Positions 1 through 8,459 of a DNA stretch of 64,000 nucleotides are shown one piece after another. The translations under genes and the position numbers were made by a program. Position 1 is the first letter of the stretch. The number at the start of each line of letters is the position of its first letter. The stretch comes from DASWJZ01 sp963761005. GTDB taxonomy: Bacteria > Pseudomonadota > Alphaproteobacteria > Rhizobiales > Afifellaceae. The stretch spans positions 1 through 64,000 of the forward strand of contig CAVXFK010000002.1 in assembly GCA_963761005.1 (NCBI GenBank), in the 5' to 3' direction. The notes beneath the pieces are model-generated. The model searched no databases. It was given only the letters and a program-made list of their open reading frames with translations, and was not told the origin of the DNA.

Positions 1-694
1 AGAGCGCGATGCGCAGAAACGCGCCGAACGTCCCGCTGTCCTGCGCCTCGTCCCAAATGGCGCGCAGTTCGTCATCGTCCAAGATGCGCGTGCGTTTCCG
101 AACCCTCGGATCGGTGCGGCGCATTCCTCGCGCGATCGGCGGAACGTAGTCATCGTGGCGAGCCGCAAACCAGTTGCAGATGCCCCTCACGATGGCGAGC
201 ACGTAGTCGGCCTGGCGTGCGCCGTGCTCGTCCTCCACTTGGTCGAGAAGCGCGGCAATGGCGCTGCGTCGGATCGAAAGGAAGGCGCGTCCTTCCCACG
301 CGGGGAGCAAATGCGCGGTCAACAGCCGTGTGATCTCTTTCTCTGATCGGAGACGGCTGGCTCGGACATGCCGCTTCAACCAGTTCTCGGCCACGTCTTT
401 GAAGCTCTGTACGACTGTGGGTGTCTCAAAGGCAGGGAGGCCCGCCCGGATACGCTTGATCGCGTCGCGTGCCTTCTCACGCGCCTCTTCTATGTCGAAA
501 ACGTCTGTGGCGCCGATCGTCGCCCACACTTGTTTGCCGGCAGGATTTCGAGCGACCGCGACGAACGACTTAGCGCCGGTGGCGGCCACGCGGACGTAGT
601 GGCCTCGAAGCTCCGGGTCCGGCTCGGAATAGCGCGCTGCGCGCGGCTTCAAATTGGCGACGCCGGCGCTTGAAAGGGTCTTGCGTTTCGCCAT
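1..694 (-). CDS. Tyrosine-type site-specific integrase, 3' part outside window
   Basis: The minus strand reads continuously from an ATG at 694 to the window edge (about 231 residues). It begins MAKRKTLSSAGVANLKPR and continues with an Arg/Lys-rich region typical of the N-terminal arm-binding domain of P4-like integrases. A core-binding-type stretch follows (FKDVAENWLKRHVRASRL), then the start of the catalytic domain (ILDDDELRAIWDEAQDSG). The catalytic Arg/His/Tyr residues lie beyond the edge. A Shine-Dalgarno (GGAGGG) sits 6-7 bases before the ATG. The gene starts about 150 bp from a tRNA-Arg 3' fragment and points away from it, as expected for an element integrated in a tRNA gene. Family call is firm; activity cannot be judged. 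Confidence 0.88.
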   Translation of the reverse strand, partial: MAKRKTLSSAGVANLKPRAARYSEPDPELRGHYVRVAATGAKSFVAVARNPAGKQVWATIGATDVFDIEEAREKARDAIKRIRAGLPAFETPTVVQSFKDVAENWLKRHVRASRLRSEKEITRLLTAHLLPAWEGRAFLSIRRSAIAALLDQVEDEHGARQADYVLAIVRGICNWFAARHDDYVPPIARGMRRTDPRVRKRTRILDDDELRAIWDEAQDSGTFGAFLRIAL

Positions 695-706
695 CGACTG
701 CCCTCC

Positions 707-826
707 GGGCTAACATCGGGCTAACACCGGAACCATTGTAACATGGGATAACGCGGGCTAATAGGAGTGAATTTCTATTGAGGCGAGGGCGCTTAGGCAA
801 GTTCAGAAATGCACGGGTGTTATCCC
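707..826. repeat. Cluster of short GGG(C/A)TAA repeats between int and the att scar
   Basis: GGGCTAACA occurs at 707-715 and 718-726, GGGATAACG at 745-753, GGGCTAATA at 755-763, and an inverted GGGATAAC (read GTTATCCC) at 819-826. All lie between the integrase start and the attachment scar. Iterated short sites at this place are typical of arm-type integrase or excisionase binding sites; that role is inferred. Confidence 0.45.
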
Positions 827-846
827 ACATGCGCGGATTTCAGCCG

Positions 847-892
847 ACTACGAATCTGGGGGTCGTGGGTTCGAATCCTGCCGGGCGCGCCA
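847..892 (+). other. att site: 3' fragment of tRNA-Arg(ACG)
   Basis: The stretch contains an anticodon loop CTACGAA (anticodon ACG), a variable region, a T arm (GTGGG-TTCGAAT-CCTGC), the 3' acceptor strand CGGGCGC, discriminator G and the encoded CCA ending at 892. The expected 5' acceptor strand (GCGCCCG) and D arm are absent upstream, and the 5' side of the anticodon stem does not pair. This is therefore not a whole tRNA but the 3' identity block left at one end of an integrated element. The element lies to the left and the chromosome resumes after 892. Confidence 0.75.
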
Positions 893-965
893 ATGAAATC
901 AACTACCTAGAGATTTCGTGCCAGCCGCCACAGCGGCCGGATAAGCAGCGGGTAAGCACCGCCCG

Positions 966-1763
966 TCAGCCCGTGGAACGCTCCGCTACCTTTACAGAGC
1001 GGCCACGGCGCTTTCCGCGCGAGCTAGCCGCGGCCGCGTGTTCCTCAGCCAACTGGCGGATATGCCCCGTGATGATGTCGCGTTTGTTGGCGAGATGCGT
1101 CCGCAGAATTCCCGCGAGGCTTTCGCCATCGCGGCGCACCAGCGCGTCCAGAATTCGACCGTGTTCCTCTACCGCCTGTTTCCAACGGTCGGGCCCCAAA
1201 CGGTTTGACATGTAGCGCGCCCGCAGGATTCGCCCCGCCACCCGCTTGTGTGCACTGACCAGAACGGGGTTTCCCGCGCCTTGGAGAATGGCGTCGTGAA
1301 TCGCTTGATTCAGCTGGAAATACTCGGGCAATTCCTCGCGTAGGAAATGCGCATACATACGATAGTGAAGGGCCTGAACCTCGGCGATCGCGGCGTCGCT
1401 CATGCGCTCGCAAGCCAAGCGCCCGGCTTCCGCCTCCAACATTCCGATGACTTCAAAGAGATCGTTGAGATCTCCCTCATCGAAGGCCGACACGCGCGCG
1501 CCTCGGTTGGGCAACAGCGTAACCAAGCCTTCTGCAGCAAGGACCTTGAGAGCCTCGCGCAGCGGCGTCCGCGAGACGCCAAATCGCTGACACAGAATGC
1601 GTTCCGGCACCCTCGATCCGGGTGCCAGATCGCCGTGAACGATCAGCTCCCGAACGGCTTCGAGCAGTTCGCGATGCAATGATCCGGCCTCTCGCCCCAC
1701 CGCGACCGAGGCCTGCGGGAACGAGTAGATAACGGTGGCCGTGTCTTCGGCGTTGTCGGTCAT
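966..1763 (-). CDS. GntR-family (FadR/FCD) transcriptional regulator
   Basis: The protein has an N-terminal winged helix-turn-helix (LHRELLEAVRELIVHGDL, then RFGVSRTPLREALKVL) and a C-terminal all-helical FCD ligand domain with the acidic/His pattern of the family (EAEAGRLACERMSD, NQAIHDAILQGAGN). FCD regulators usually sense carboxylic acids or sugar acids and repress catabolic genes. I chose the ATG at 1763 because GGTGGAG lies 6 bases upstream; the longer reading from 1796 has no good ribosome site. The gene is divergent from the aminotransferase at 2060. It is the only GntR gene in the window, so it is the obvious candidate to bind the TGNATNCA sites described below (inference). Confidence 0.9.
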   Translation of the reverse strand: MTDNAEDTATVIYSFPQASVAVGREAGSLHRELLEAVRELIVHGDLAPGSRVPERILCQRFGVSRTPLREALKVLAAEGLVTLLPNRGARVSAFDEGDLNDLFEVIGMLEAEAGRLACERMSDAAIAEVQALHYRMYAHFLREELPEYFQLNQAIHDAILQGAGNPVLVSAHKRVAGRILRARYMSNRLGPDRWKQAVEEHGRILDALVRRDGESLAGILRTHLANKRDIITGHIRQLAEEHAAAASSRGKRRGRSVKVAERSTG

Positions 1764-1787
1764 GACGTACTCCACCGAGATTGATTT

Positions 1788-1795
1788 TGAATACA
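1788..1795 (-). promoter_or_regulatory. Possible autoregulatory TGNATNCA site of the GntR gene
   Basis: TGTATTCA (minus strand) lies 25 bases upstream of the chosen GntR start and matches the palindromic core found at the other promoters of this region. The preceding TGTTAT could serve as -10, but the possible -35 (TTGGTA) is only 15 bp away, so this is the weakest member of the set. Confidence 0.35.
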
Positions 1796-1992
1796 TAACA
1801 CCGACGCGGACAACTTACCAACCGGATCGGAAAGGTTCCGCCACCTGATATGGAGCCGGCTGCAGGAATGCATGCAAGAGTCCGCTCGAAGGCCGGGCCC
1901 GCGAGGAACGCTATAACACTGATCGTGGGCCGGGGCCGGAGTCGCCAGCGGAGGCCGCGCCAGGGGAAAGGGCGCGCACTCGGGGTTTCCAA

Positions 1993-2030
1993 TTGCGGGG
2001 TATTGAGGTCCGTGCGATAAAATGAATGCA
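1993..2030 (+). promoter_or_regulatory. Composite promoter/operator of aminotransferase copy A
   Basis: TTGCGG (1993-1998), 19 bp, TAAAAT (2018-2023) running into the palindromic core TGAATGCA (2023-2030), 30 bp before the GTG start. The same layout recurs at 8321/8349, 8393/8430, 18192/18220, 18501/18538 and 26795/26832. An operator overlapping the -10 implies repression by steric block. GntR binding is inferred. Confidence 0.6.
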
Positions 2031-2059
2031 ATAAGTGTCAAAGCAGGCGAGCGGGGCAG

Positions 2060-3286
2060 GTGAGCGGGCGTCATTTTCTGCACATACCGGGTCCGACCAA
2101 CGTCCCGGAGCGTGTGCTGCGCGCCATGGACAGGCCGACGATCGATCATCGCGGCCCGGAGTTCGGCCGCCTCGGGCGCGAGGTGCTGGAAGGATGCCGG
2201 GCGGTGTTCAAGACCGAGGGCCCGGTGATCATCTTTCCCTCGTCGGGCACGGGAGCCTGGGAGGCGGCGATCGTCAATACGCTGTCGCCGGGCGATCGGG
2301 TGCTGATGTACGAGACCGGCCACTTCGCCGCGCTGTGGCGGACGATGGCGGAGCGGCTGAAGCTCGACGTCGAGTTTGTTGCCGGCGACTGGCGGCACGG
2401 GGTCGATCCGGCCGACGTCGAGGCGCGGCTTGCGGAGGACGGCGCGCGCACCATCAAGGCGGTGATGGTGGTGCACAACGAGACCTCGAGCGGTGTGACG
2501 AGCCGCATCGGGGAGGTGGGTGGGGCGCTGCGGGCGAGCGGCCATCCGGCGCTTTTGATGGTGGATGCGATCTCCTCGCTTGGGTCGATCGACTACCGCC
2601 ACGACGAGTGGGGCGTGGACGTGACGGTTGCCTGCTCGCAGAAGGGACTGATGCTGCCGCCGGGTCTTGGCTTGAATGCGGTGTCTGAGCGGGCGCGGGC
2701 GGCGTCGCGCTCCGGCGGCATGGCACGCTCCTATTGGAGCTGGGAGGAGATGCTGGGCCCGAACGAGGCCGGGTTCTTTCCCTATACGCCGGCGACCAAC
2801 CTGTTGTTCGGCTTGCGTGAAGCTCTGGCGCTGCTGCGCGAGGAGGGGCTCGACAACGTCTTTGCCCGGCATGCCCGCCACGCTGCGGCGACGCGTGCGG
2901 CGGTGGATGCGTGGGGTCTTGAGATACTGTGCCTTGAGCCGCGCGAATACTCGAGCGTGCTGACGGCGGTGATGATGCCGGCGGGCTATGATGCGGACCG
3001 GCTGCGGGGAGAGATCCTGCGGCGCTACGACATGTCGCTTGGGGCGGGGTTGAGCAAGGTGAAGGGGCGGGTGTTCCGCATCGGTCATGTCGGCAGCCTG
3101 AACGATCTGACGCTGATCGGGGCGCTCGGCGGGGTGGAGATGGGGTTTGCGGTGAGCGGCGTTCCGCACCGGCCGGGCGGCGTCGCCGCCGCCATGGCGC
3201 TGCTCGCCGCGCCAGCCCAACCACAGCCCGACCCCCGCCCCGAGCCGCAACCGGATACCGCCCCCCTCCCGGTCCATGCCAAATAA
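2060..3286 (+). CDS. Serine-glyoxylate/alanine-glyoxylate-type aminotransferase (class V), copy A
   Basis: A 408-residue fold-type I PLP enzyme of the SgaA/AGXT/PucG group, which transfer the amino group of serine or alanine to glyoxylate. The family opening PGPTNVPERVL is present, as are the cofactor-phosphate region SSGTGAWEAA, the Asp contacting the PLP pyridine N (MVDAISSLGS) and the Schiff-base lysine in SQKGLMLPPG (about Lys195). The start is a GTG at 2060. The C-terminal tail is Pro/Gln-rich. The gene overlaps the FAD/Fe-S oxidase by 11 bases, so they are probably co-transcribed; oxidase plus aminotransferase would turn glycolate into glyoxylate and then glycine. A second copy at 8460 differs by one residue. 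Confidence 0.88.
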   Translation: MSGRHFLHIPGPTNVPERVLRAMDRPTIDHRGPEFGRLGREVLEGCRAVFKTEGPVIIFPSSGTGAWEAAIVNTLSPGDRVLMYETGHFAALWRTMAERLKLDVEFVAGDWRHGVDPADVEARLAEDGARTIKAVMVVHNETSSGVTSRIGEVGGALRASGHPALLMVDAISSLGSIDYRHDEWGVDVTVACSQKGLMLPPGLGLNAVSERARAASRSGGMARSYWSWEEMLGPNEAGFFPYTPATNLLFGLREALALLREEGLDNVFARHARHAAATRAAVDAWGLEILCLEPREYSSVLTAVMMPAGYDADRLRGEILRRYDMSLGAGLSKVKGRVFRIGHVGSLNDLTLIGALGGVEMGFAVSGVPHRPGGVAAAMALLAAPAQPQPDPRPEPQPDTAPLPVHAK

Positions 3287-6185
3287 CTCAACCCTCAAAG
3301 CAAGACTCCGCAGAGAAACCGCGGGAGAGGTGCTGTTCCGGCGCAGCGACCGGGGGCGATACGCGACCGACGCCTCGATTTATCAGGTGGAGCCGATCGG
3401 CGTGCTTGTGCCGCGCACGATCACCGATGTCATGGCCGCACTCGCGATCGCTCGCGAGGAGGGGATTGCAGTCCTCCCGCGAGGCGGCGGAACCAGCCAA
3501 TGCGGCCAGACGGTCAATCGTGCCCTGGTGCTCGACTGCTCCAAATATCTGCGCAACGTGCTGGAAGTCGATGCCGAGCGGCGTACCGCATTGGTCGAAC
3601 CGGGCTTGGTCCTGGGCGATCTCAATGCCAAGCTCAGGCCGCACGGGCTCTTTTTCCCGGTCGATCCGTCCACCCACTCGCGGTGCACGATCGGAGGCAT
3701 GGCGGGCAATAATTCGTGCGGCAGCAAATCCATCCGTTATGGCCTGATGGCAGACAACGTCCTGGCGATCGACGCCATTCTTGCGGACGGAGAGCGAGCT
3801 CGCTTCGGTCCCGATTGGCCGAAGCCGGCGGCGGCGGCGCCCGACCGCATCAGCAAGCTTGTGGCCGCTCTCAAAGCCATCGGCGCTGCCGAAGCGACGG
3901 AAATAGCGGCGCGGTATCCGCAGCTGCTGCGCCGCGTGGGTGGATACAACATCGATGCGCTGACGCCCGCAGCCGGAGCGACGGGCCGGGCCAATCCAGC
4001 GCGGCTTCTCGTCGGCTCGGAAGGCACGCTCGCGTTCTCGGCCGCGCTCGAACTCAAGCTGCAACCAATCAAGACTCGCAAGGTGCTCGGCATCTGCCAG
4101 TTCCCCAGCTTCCGCGCCGCAATGGAGGCGACACGTCACCTGATCACCCTCGATCCCGAGGCCGTCGAACTGATCGACCGCACCATGATCGATCTCGGCA
4201 GGAGCATTCCGATCTACCGCAAGACCATCGACCGGATGCTGGTCGGTGAGCCGCAAAGCCTGCTGATCGTCGAGTTTCACGGCTTCGAAGATGGTCCGCT
4301 GCTCGCGCAACTCGCCGAGCTCGAGACGATGATGGCCGACCTCGGCTTCCCGGGCCAGGTGGTCCGGGCAACCGAGCCGAGCTTTCAGTCGGACATCGCG
4401 GAGGTTCGCGAGGCCGGCCTGAACATCATGATGTCGATGAAGGGAGACAGGAAGCCGATTTCCTTCATCGAGGATACCGCCGTCGCTCTCGAGGATCTCG
4501 CCGAATATACCGAGCGCCTGAACGCCATTTTCGAGCGCCACGGTAGCCGCGGCACTTGGTACGCGCACGCCTCCGTGGGCTGTTTGCACGTCCGGCCGGT
4601 GCTCAGCATGAAGGACCCTGCCGACGTCTCGCGCATGCGGGCCATCGCCGAAGAGTGTTTCGCGTTGGTGCTGCAGTACAAGGGGTCGCACAGCGGCGAG
4701 CACGGCGACGGCATCGCGCGCAGCGAATTCCACGCTGCGATGTTCGGTCCACGCATCGTTCGCGCCTTCGCGGCGGTCAAGGATACATTTGACCCCGCCG
4801 GCATGCTCAACCCCAACCGCATCGTACGCCCCCCGCAATTCGATGACCGCACGCTGTTCCGCTATGCGCCCGACTATGCGGCGGCTGCCGGCTTCAAACC
4901 GCATCTCGACTGGTCGGATTATCCCGGTCCGCTCGGCGGCATGCTTGCTGCCGTTGAGATGTGCAACAACAACGGCCACTGCCGGAAATTCGACGTTGGC
5001 GTCATGTGTCCGAGCTTTCGCGCGACGCGCGACGAAGAGCACCTCGTGCGTGGTCGGGCCAATACGCTGCGCCTTGCTTTGACCGGTCAGCTCGGTGCCG
5101 ACGCGATGGCGTCATCCGACGTGTCGGACGCGCTGCGGCTCTGCGTATCCTGCAAGGCATGCCGGCGCGAGTGTCCGACTGGCGTCGACATGGCCAAGAT
5201 GAAGATCGAGGTTCTGGCGGCGAAAGCCGCGCGACATGGCGTCGGCCTGCGCGAGCGGGTCATTGCCGAGCTGCCGAGATACGCCCCGCTCGCAGCGAGG
5301 TTCTCCGGCCTCGCGAATCTGCCGCGTCGCAGCTCTCTGCTGCGCAGGATCGCATATCGTGGGCTCGGCTTTGCCGAGGACCGCAAGCTGCCGACTTGGC
5401 GGCGCGATTTCTTCCGCAACTCCGAGGCGGCGCAATATGAGCCGGCCGACGCCAAAGGCGGCGACGTTCTCCTGTTTGCCGATACGTTCAACCGATATTT
5501 CGAGCCCGAGAACCTGCGGGCGGCGTTGCGGCTCATCGCTGCCTCAGGGCGGCGGCCCGTCATGCCGCGCTACAATGGGCGGCCGCTCTGCTGCGGCCGT
5601 ACTTACCTCTCCGCCGGACTGGTCGATCGCGCACGCGCCGAGGCGCGTCGCACGCTTGCGGCCCTCGCCGGTGACCTGCCCGTCGTCGGGCTCGAGCCGT
5701 CGTGCCTTCTGACCTTCCGCGACGAGTTTGCGTCGCTGCTCCCAGGCGCAGAAGCAAAGCAGCTCGCCGACCGCGCAATGATGTTTGGCGAATGGCTCAC
5801 GCGCGAGAAGATCGAGCTCGATCTCCGGTCGCGGCCGGCGAATGTGCACGTACACGGCCACTGCCACCAGAAGAGCTTCGGCGCGTTCGAAGGGACGCTT
5901 GCCGCCTTGCGCCGCGTGCCCGATTTGAACGTTCGCCCGATCACTTCGTCGTGCTGCGGCATGGCTGGGAGTTTCGGCTATCAGTCCGAGAGCCAGGACG
6001 TCTCACGCGCGATGGCGGAGGCAAGTCTCCTCCCGGCACTGCGCGAAGCACAGCCCGACGATCTGATCGTGGCCGACGGAACCTCTTGCCGGCATCAGGT
6101 CGCCGATCTCTCGGGCCGTGTGGCCTTTCACTCGGTACGGGTTCTCGAATCGGCGCTGTGGCAGCGCAACGGAGCGATCAACTAG
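3276..6185 (+). CDS. FAD-linked oxidase / Fe-S (GlcD-GlpC-type) fusion hydroxy-acid dehydrogenase
   Basis: A 969-residue protein. Residues about 25-270 form a VAO-type FAD-binding domain (PRGGGTSQCGQTV, NNSCGSKSIRYG, VGSEGTLAF), followed by the FAD-oxidase C-terminal domain ending near MLNPNRIV. The second half carries CNNNGHCRKFDVGVMCPS and a [4Fe-4S] motif CVSCKACRRECPTG (about residue 625). Two CCG-type cysteine motifs follow (CCGRTY near 770, CCGMAGSFGY near 892). The layout matches YdiJ/D-lactate and glycolate dehydrogenase-like fusions that oxidise 2-hydroxy acids and pass electrons to quinone. Substrate is not decidable from sequence; the preceding glyoxylate aminotransferase favours glycolate or a related acid. 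Confidence 0.85.
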   Translation: MPNNSTLKARLRRETAGEVLFRRSDRGRYATDASIYQVEPIGVLVPRTITDVMAALAIAREEGIAVLPRGGGTSQCGQTVNRALVLDCSKYLRNVLEVDAERRTALVEPGLVLGDLNAKLRPHGLFFPVDPSTHSRCTIGGMAGNNSCGSKSIRYGLMADNVLAIDAILADGERARFGPDWPKPAAAAPDRISKLVAALKAIGAAEATEIAARYPQLLRRVGGYNIDALTPAAGATGRANPARLLVGSEGTLAFSAALELKLQPIKTRKVLGICQFPSFRAAMEATRHLITLDPEAVELIDRTMIDLGRSIPIYRKTIDRMLVGEPQSLLIVEFHGFEDGPLLAQLAELETMMADLGFPGQVVRATEPSFQSDIAEVREAGLNIMMSMKGDRKPISFIEDTAVALEDLAEYTERLNAIFERHGSRGTWYAHASVGCLHVRPVLSMKDPADVSRMRAIAEECFALVLQYKGSHSGEHGDGIARSEFHAAMFGPRIVRAFAAVKDTFDPAGMLNPNRIVRPPQFDDRTLFRYAPDYAAAAGFKPHLDWSDYPGPLGGMLAAVEMCNNNGHCRKFDVGVMCPSFRATRDEEHLVRGRANTLRLALTGQLGADAMASSDVSDALRLCVSCKACRRECPTGVDMAKMKIEVLAAKAARHGVGLRERVIAELPRYAPLAARFSGLANLPRRSSLLRRIAYRGLGFAEDRKLPTWRRDFFRNSEAAQYEPADAKGGDVLLFADTFNRYFEPENLRAALRLIAASGRRPVMPRYNGRPLCCGRTYLSAGLVDRARAEARRTLAALAGDLPVVGLEPSCLLTFRDEFASLLPGAEAKQLADRAMMFGEWLTREKIELDLRSRPANVHVHGHCHQKSFGAFEGTLAALRRVPDLNVRPITSSCCGMAGSFGYQSESQDVSRAMAEASLLPALREAQPDDLIVADGTSCRHQVADLSGRVAFHSVRVLESALWQRNGAIN

Positions 6186-6243
6186 TCGCTCGCTGGCGAG
6201 ACCGCCTTCTGGGTGACGGACCAAGATGGAGGGAACTGCGCCC

Positions 6244-7132
6244 ATGAAAATCGGTTTCATTGGCCTCGGCATCATGGGCTCGCCCATGGCCGGTCAGCTT
6301 ATCAAAGGCGGGTACGAGGTGTTCCTCGCCACTCGCTCGTCGATCCCCTCCGAGCTCACCGGCGCCGGCGGAACGGCCTGCGGCAGTGCCAAGGAGGTGG
6401 CGGAGAAAGCCGACGTCGTCATCACCATGGTTCCGGACACGCCAGACGTGGAGAAGGTGCTGTTCGACGCCGAACGGGGTGGCGGAAGGCCTTTCACAGG
6501 GCAAGACCGTGGTCGACATGAGCTCGATATCGCCCATCGCCACGAAGGACTTTGCCAGGCGCATCAACGCGCTCGGGTGCGACTATCTCGATGCGCCGGT
6601 GTCGGGCGGCGAGGTCGGTGCCAAGAATGCGACCCTGACGATCATGGTCGGCGGCGAGCCGGCGGCATTCGAAAGGGTGAAGCCGCTGTTCGATCGCATG
6701 GGCAAGAACGTCACCCTCGTCGGCGGCAATGGCGACGGACAGACTGCCAAGGTGGCGAACCAGATCATCGTCGCCCTGACGATCGAAGCGGTAGCCGAAG
6801 CACTGGTCTTTGCCGCCAAAGCCGGGGCCGATCCGGCCCGCGTGCGCGAGGCACTGATGGGGGGCTTTGCCTCCTCGCGCATTCTCGAAGTCCATGGCGA
6901 GCGCATGGTGAAACGGACGTTCAATCCGGGCTTCCGGATTGAACTGCATCAAAAGGACCTCAATCTTGCGCTGTCGAGCGCGCGCCAGATCGGCGTGTCT
7001 TTGCCGAACACGGCGACGGCTCAGGAGCTGTTCAACGCCTGCACCGCGCACGGAGGAGCCAAGTGGGATCACTCGGCTCTGGTTCGCGCGCTCGAGCTCA
7101 TGGCAAACCACGAGATCGGCCAAACAGGCTGA
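6244..7132 (+). pseudogene. Tartronate-semialdehyde reductase/3-hydroxyisobutyrate dehydrogenase-like, one frameshift
   Basis: The start has the Rossmann motif (MKIGFIGLGIMGSPMAGQL) with GGAGGG upstream of the ATG at 6244. Frame 1 runs to about 6475; the second half (KTVVDMSSISP, DAPVSGGEVGAKNATLTIMV, the catalytic-lysine region GQTAKVANQ) continues one base later. Removing one G from the GGGG run at 6476-6479 restores a complete enzyme of about 295 residues. The family (GlxR/GarR/MmsB) reduces or oxidises 3-hydroxy acids with NAD(P). It follows the oxidase by 58 bp in the same direction, consistent with glyoxylate-to-glycerate metabolism. A consensus error is as likely as a real mutation. 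Confidence 0.8.
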
Positions 7133-7182
7133 GGCGCAGACTGGCTCCAGGCTCTCTCGGTTGCGCCGCCCGCCGTCCGGGG

Positions 7183-8235
7183 TCAGAGGTAGGGGCGCAG
7201 CAGAGCCAGATCGGCCTCGCCCAGGCGCTCCGCGACAGATGCCGCCTGGTGCCAGTATGGATAGAGGAGCGGAAGGGCGCTGACCTTGTCCAGCCGCGAG
7301 CGCTCCTCGGCGGAGAGGGTGAGATCGGCCGCCGCGAGATTGTCGGCAAGCTGCTCGTCGGTCCGCGCACCGACGATCACCGACGCCACGCCCGGCCGCC
7401 CCAGCGTCCAGGCGAGCGCGATCTGCGCAGCAGAGACCTTGCGCTCCGCTGCGATCTCCACAAGCACCTCGATCACGTCGTAGAGCTTCTCTTCGTCGAG
7501 GACCGGGGGCTCCTGCCACTCCGTCAGCCGCCGCGATCCCGGCGGGTAGTCCTTGCCGCGCCGGTACTTCCCGGAGAGCAGGCCGCCGGCGAGCGGGCTC
7601 CACACGATGATGCTGACATTCTGGTCGACCGCGATCGGCACCAGCTCGTATTCCGCCTCGCGGGCGTGCAGCGAGTAGTTGATCTGCTGGCTGACGTAGG
7701 GGACGTAGTTGCGCTTGTCGGAGACCGCGAGCGCCTTCATCAGGTGCCAGCCGGAATAGTTCGAGCAGCCGACATAGCGGACCTTGCCAGAGCGCACGAG
7801 CGTGTCGAGCGCCTCCATGGTCTCCTCCAGCGGCGTCTGGCCGTCCCATTGATGCAGCTGATAGAGATCGACGTAGTCGGTGCGCAGCCGTTTCAGGCTC
7901 TTCTCCAACTCCTCGATGATGTGAAGGCGGGAGGCCCCGGCATCGTTCGGAGCTGAGCCGATCCGCATCCGGCACTTGGTGGCGACTAACATGCGCTGGC
8001 GCCGGCCTTCGTTCAGCGCCTCGCCGATGATCTCCTCCGAGCGCCCGGCCGAATAGACGTTAGCGGTGTCGATCAGGTTGACACCGACGTCGAGGCACAT
8101 GTCGATCTGGCGGCGCGCGCCAACAACGTCGATCGAACCGACATTGCTGAACTTGCCGACGCCGCCGAAAGTCATCGTGCCGAGGCTGAGGGACGATACC
8201 TTCAGGCCGGAACGTCCGAGCAAACGATAGTTCAT
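7183..8235 (-). CDS. Aldo/keto reductase (AKR superfamily)
   Basis: A 350-residue TIM-barrel NADP(H) oxidoreductase. It has the family N-terminus (LLGRSGLKVSSLSLGTMTFGG) and the catalytic tetrad Asp56, Tyr61 (DTANVYSAGRSEE), Lys87 (VATK) and the His in LYQLHQWD. The cofactor-binding end is VIVGARTDEQL. I chose the ATG at 8235, preceded by GGGAGAGG; a longer reading to 8349 would cover the promoter. It faces the reductase gene convergently and shares a divergent control region with aminotransferase copy B. It resembles YajO/GPR-type reductases of sugar or glyceraldehyde substrates; true substrate unknown. Confidence 0.88.
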   Translation of the reverse strand: MNYRLLGRSGLKVSSLSLGTMTFGGVGKFSNVGSIDVVGARRQIDMCLDVGVNLIDTANVYSAGRSEEIIGEALNEGRRQRMLVATKCRMRIGSAPNDAGASRLHIIEELEKSLKRLRTDYVDLYQLHQWDGQTPLEETMEALDTLVRSGKVRYVGCSNYSGWHLMKALAVSDKRNYVPYVSQQINYSLHAREAEYELVPIAVDQNVSIIVWSPLAGGLLSGKYRRGKDYPPGSRRLTEWQEPPVLDEEKLYDVIEVLVEIAAERKVSAAQIALAWTLGRPGVASVIVGARTDEQLADNLAAADLTLSAEERSRLDKVSALPLLYPYWHQAASVAERLGEADLALLRPYL

Positions 8236-8313
8236 GACTGCCTCTCCCTGGCAATTCAGGCCCACGACACAATCGCCCCGGCGTCTCGGCACAAGCCCAG
8301 TGTGACCAGAGTT

Positions 8314-8349
8314 TGAATGCAGTTTATGGCACGGTCCGTCTATGCGCAA
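8314..8349 (-). promoter_or_regulatory. Composite promoter/operator of the aldo/keto reductase
   Basis: Read on the minus strand: TTGCGC (8349-8344), 17 bp, TAAACT (8326-8321) continuing into TGCATTCA (8321-8314). It matches the other promoters in layout and in the TGNATNCA palindrome, and sits 79 bp before the ATG at 8235. Confidence 0.6.
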
Positions 8350-8392
8350 GCGAAGGTTTCTAATCCTCCACCTGCCCTCGGAGATTTTCCAA

Positions 8393-8430
8393 TTGCGGGG
8401 TATTGAGGTCCGTGCGATAAAATGAATGCA
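8393..8430 (+). promoter_or_regulatory. Composite promoter/operator of aminotransferase copy B
   Basis: Identical to 1993-2030: TTGCGG, 19 bp, TAAAAT overlapping TGAATGCA (8423-8430). Only 44 bp separate it from the AKR promoter on the other strand, so two facing operators share this divergent region. Confidence 0.6.
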
Positions 8431-8459
8431 ATAAGTGTCAAAGCAGGCGAGCGGGGCAG

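Larger units (their letters stand above)
1986..3330 (+). repeat. 1,345-bp direct repeat, copy A (promoter + aminotransferase)
   Basis: Sequence from TTTCCAATTGCGGGG to GCGGGAGAGG recurs at 8386-9730, exactly 6,400 bp downstream in the same orientation. I see three substitutions: 2413 C vs 8813 T and 3226 G vs 9626 A (both silent), and 2748 A vs 9148 G (Glu230 to Gly). Copy A is likely ancestral: its last 55 bases are the start of the intact oxidase gene at 3276, whereas in copy B that start is cut off. Confidence 0.95.

Noticed and set aside
817..892. A complete tRNA-Arg gene
   Set aside because: The 5' acceptor strand and D arm are absent and the anticodon stem does not pair on its 5' side; only the 3' part is present.
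895..918. Inverted repeat GAAATC...GATTTC after the att scar
   Set aside because: Only 6-bp arms with an 11-bp spacer in AT-richer DNA; no support as a terminator or recombination site.
1760..5042. Long open frames on the minus strand (512 and 584 codons) opposite the aminotransferase and oxidase
   Set aside because: They are Arg/His-rich antisense frames typical of GC-rich DNA; the plus-strand products have full family motifs, and the same antisense frame recurs opposite copy B.
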